Assembly: GCA_023954475.1 (NCBI GenBank)
Contig: JAMLHW010000024.1
Coordinates: 1-34,977 of the forward strand
Length of the DNA stretch: 34,977 nucleotides
Origin: Anaerolineae bacterium
GTDB lineage: Bacteria > Chloroflexota > Anaerolineae > Promineifilales > Promineifilaceae
Direction: 5' to 3'
The position numbers and the translations under genes were made by a program. The first letter of the stretch is position 1, and each line of letters opens with the position of its first letter. Shown piece by piece: positions 34,564 through 34,977 of this stretch. Under the pieces are notes generated by a model. It was not told where the DNA came from, did not search any database, and worked only from the letters and a program-made list of their open reading frames with translations.

Positions 34564-34591
34564 ACTATTCGTCGCACAATTGAATAGCAGC

Positions 34592-34630
34592 AAAGCGGCT
34601 TCCGCAAGATCGGAAGCCGCTTTTTGTTTT
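34592..34630 (+). terminator. Rho-independent terminator of the hsp20 cluster
   Basis: 13-bp stem with GCGGCTTCCG / CGGAAGCCGC at its core, loop CAAGAT, then TTTTTGTTTT. It lies 28 bases after the last hsp20 stop. Confidence 0.92.
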
Positions 34631-34634
34631 ACAG

Positions 34635-34663
34635 ATACCGAGTTTTTCCAAAAAACTCGGTTT
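34635..34663. repeat. Intergenic hairpin element (family copy 3)
   Basis: Arms ACCGAGTTTTT / AAAAACTCGGT (11 bp, loop CCA), extended by GA...TC across one T-T mismatch. It directly follows the hsp20 terminator, so it is not needed for termination. The GAxACCGAG...CTCGGTTTC ends match the element at 1806-1838. Confidence 0.7.
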
Positions 34664-34765
34664 CCGGCAGGTCTGGCGCTTCCACAAATGCCCTCCAGCG
34701 GATACAATGGCGCAGAGAGTCGGTCAACCGAACTGCACCTGGGAACGTGCGGAAGGGGAAGTGCG

Positions 34766-34977
34766 ATGACACAGGACGAGCTACTGCAACTGATCGAACA
34801 GGCCGAACGCGAACAGTGGACGGAACTGGATTTGCGGGGCCAATGGTTGCGTGTAATACCGCCTGAGATCGGCCGATTGACCCAGTTAGAAACGCTGCGA
34901 ATGGGACCAACGCGCGACGAGCGCGGCTGGCTGCTCCGCTTCAATTTCATATCTGACCTGCCGGCTGAGTTGGGCAG
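34766..34977 (+). CDS. Leucine-rich-repeat protein (N-terminal part; runs off the right edge)
   Basis: The first 70 codons are visible. A short helical start (MTQDELLQLIEQAEREQW) leads into leucine-rich repeats (TELDLRGQWLRVIPPEIGRL, TQLETLRM, ISDLPAELG). This opening is typical of large LRR proteins with a Ras-like ROC-COR GTPase or a STAND NTPase behind the repeats in filamentous Chloroflexota and Cyanobacteria; the part in view cannot decide. AAGGGGAAG lies ahead of ATG 34766, and a TACAAT box at 34703-34708 could be its -10. Confidence 0.8.
   Translation, partial: MTQDELLQLIEQAEREQWTELDLRGQWLRVIPPEIGRLTQLETLRMGPTRDERGWLLRFNFISDLPAELG

Larger units (their letters stand above)
77..34876. 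repeat. Highly iterated palindrome TCGGCCGA, 58 sites by eye
   Basis: First base of each site: 77, 192, 246, 292, 933, 1107, 1208, 1254, 1424, 1657, 1745, 2227, 2536, 2674, 2812, 3201, 3643, 3679, 4354, 5080, 9528, 9925, 10804, 11069, 11632, 12336, 12580, 13692, 14527, 14653, 15324, 15909, 17104, 17568, 18178, 18861, 19257, 21264, 21510, 22479, 22771, 22991, 23112, 26595, 26870, 27644, 28784, 28893, 29265, 30019, 30335, 30431, 31798, 32863, 33298, 33725, 34276, 34869. Most are flanked by T on the left and A or T on the right. Sites lie in genes of both orientations and in spacers. A random 35-kb sequence of this composition should hold about one. Confidence 0.95.

Noticed and set aside
77-34876. 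The palindrome as a DNA uptake sequence or simple codon bias
   Set aside because: Known uptake sequences are usually non-palindromic and oriented. Codon bias does not explain copies in spacers or in alternative frames. Uptake is not excluded, only not supported.
1-34977. tRNA, rRNA, CRISPR arrays, insertion sequences, attachment sites
   Set aside because: I looked for T-loop signatures, regularly spaced direct repeats and transposase motifs on both strands and saw none.

Overview
This 35-kb window looks like the chromosome of a bacterium of the phylum Chloroflexota, probably Anaerolineae-like. That placement is inferred from gene content: Thr/Pro-rich lipoprotein linkers, the MoxR/DUF58/transglutaminase set, EAD1-FGE proteins and a huge surface amylopullulanase. 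No marker was searched. About 22 genes can be supported. Both edges cut genes: lysA on the left (almost complete) and a leucine-rich-repeat protein on the right.

Layout. 1-1766 (minus): an acetyltransferase and lysA in an overlapping pair. 1903-5232 (plus): aldo/keto reductase, acetyltransferase and intracellular neopullulanase/maltogenic-amylase type GH13, tightly packed. 5302-9294 (minus): three tandem EAD1-FGE (C-type-lectin fold) paralogues preceded by a DUF427 gene. 9602-10741 (minus): asnA with its own terminator. 10966-14299 (minus): MoxR ATPase, dihydroorotate-dehydrogenase-like protein and DUF58 protein. 14688-22100 (plus): a 2470-residue secreted, membrane-anchored amylopullulanase. 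22272-25762 (plus): membrane protein, gyrB, DUF983 protein. 25783-29199 (minus): adenylate cyclase, a decayed gene and a lipoprotein glycoside hydrolase. 29417-33006 (plus): a second DUF58 protein overlapping a TgpA-like transglutaminase. 33148-34563 (plus): three different Hsp20 genes. 34766-end (plus): LRR protein.

How the genes fit together. The surface amylopullulanase would cut starch or pullulan outside the cell, and the cytoplasmic GH13 enzyme would finish the oligosaccharides. MoxR, the two DUF58 proteins and TgpA form a split version of a common membrane-associated gene set. The EAD1-FGE triplet resembles the sensor components of bacterial conflict (immunity-like) systems. Its C-termini differ in the way expected from a diversity-generating retroelement, although no reverse transcriptase or template repeat is visible here.

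Two genome-scale signals stand out. First, the 8-bp palindrome TCGGCCGA occurs 58 times by my count, where about one is expected by chance. It lies in genes of both orientations (mostly read as Ser-Ala-Glu/Asp) and in spacers, and resembles the HIP1 phenomenon of cyanobacteria. It is completely absent from the EAD1-FGE/DUF427 block (5088-9527), which suggests that block was acquired later. Second, three intergenic hairpins share one architecture with compensatory base changes.
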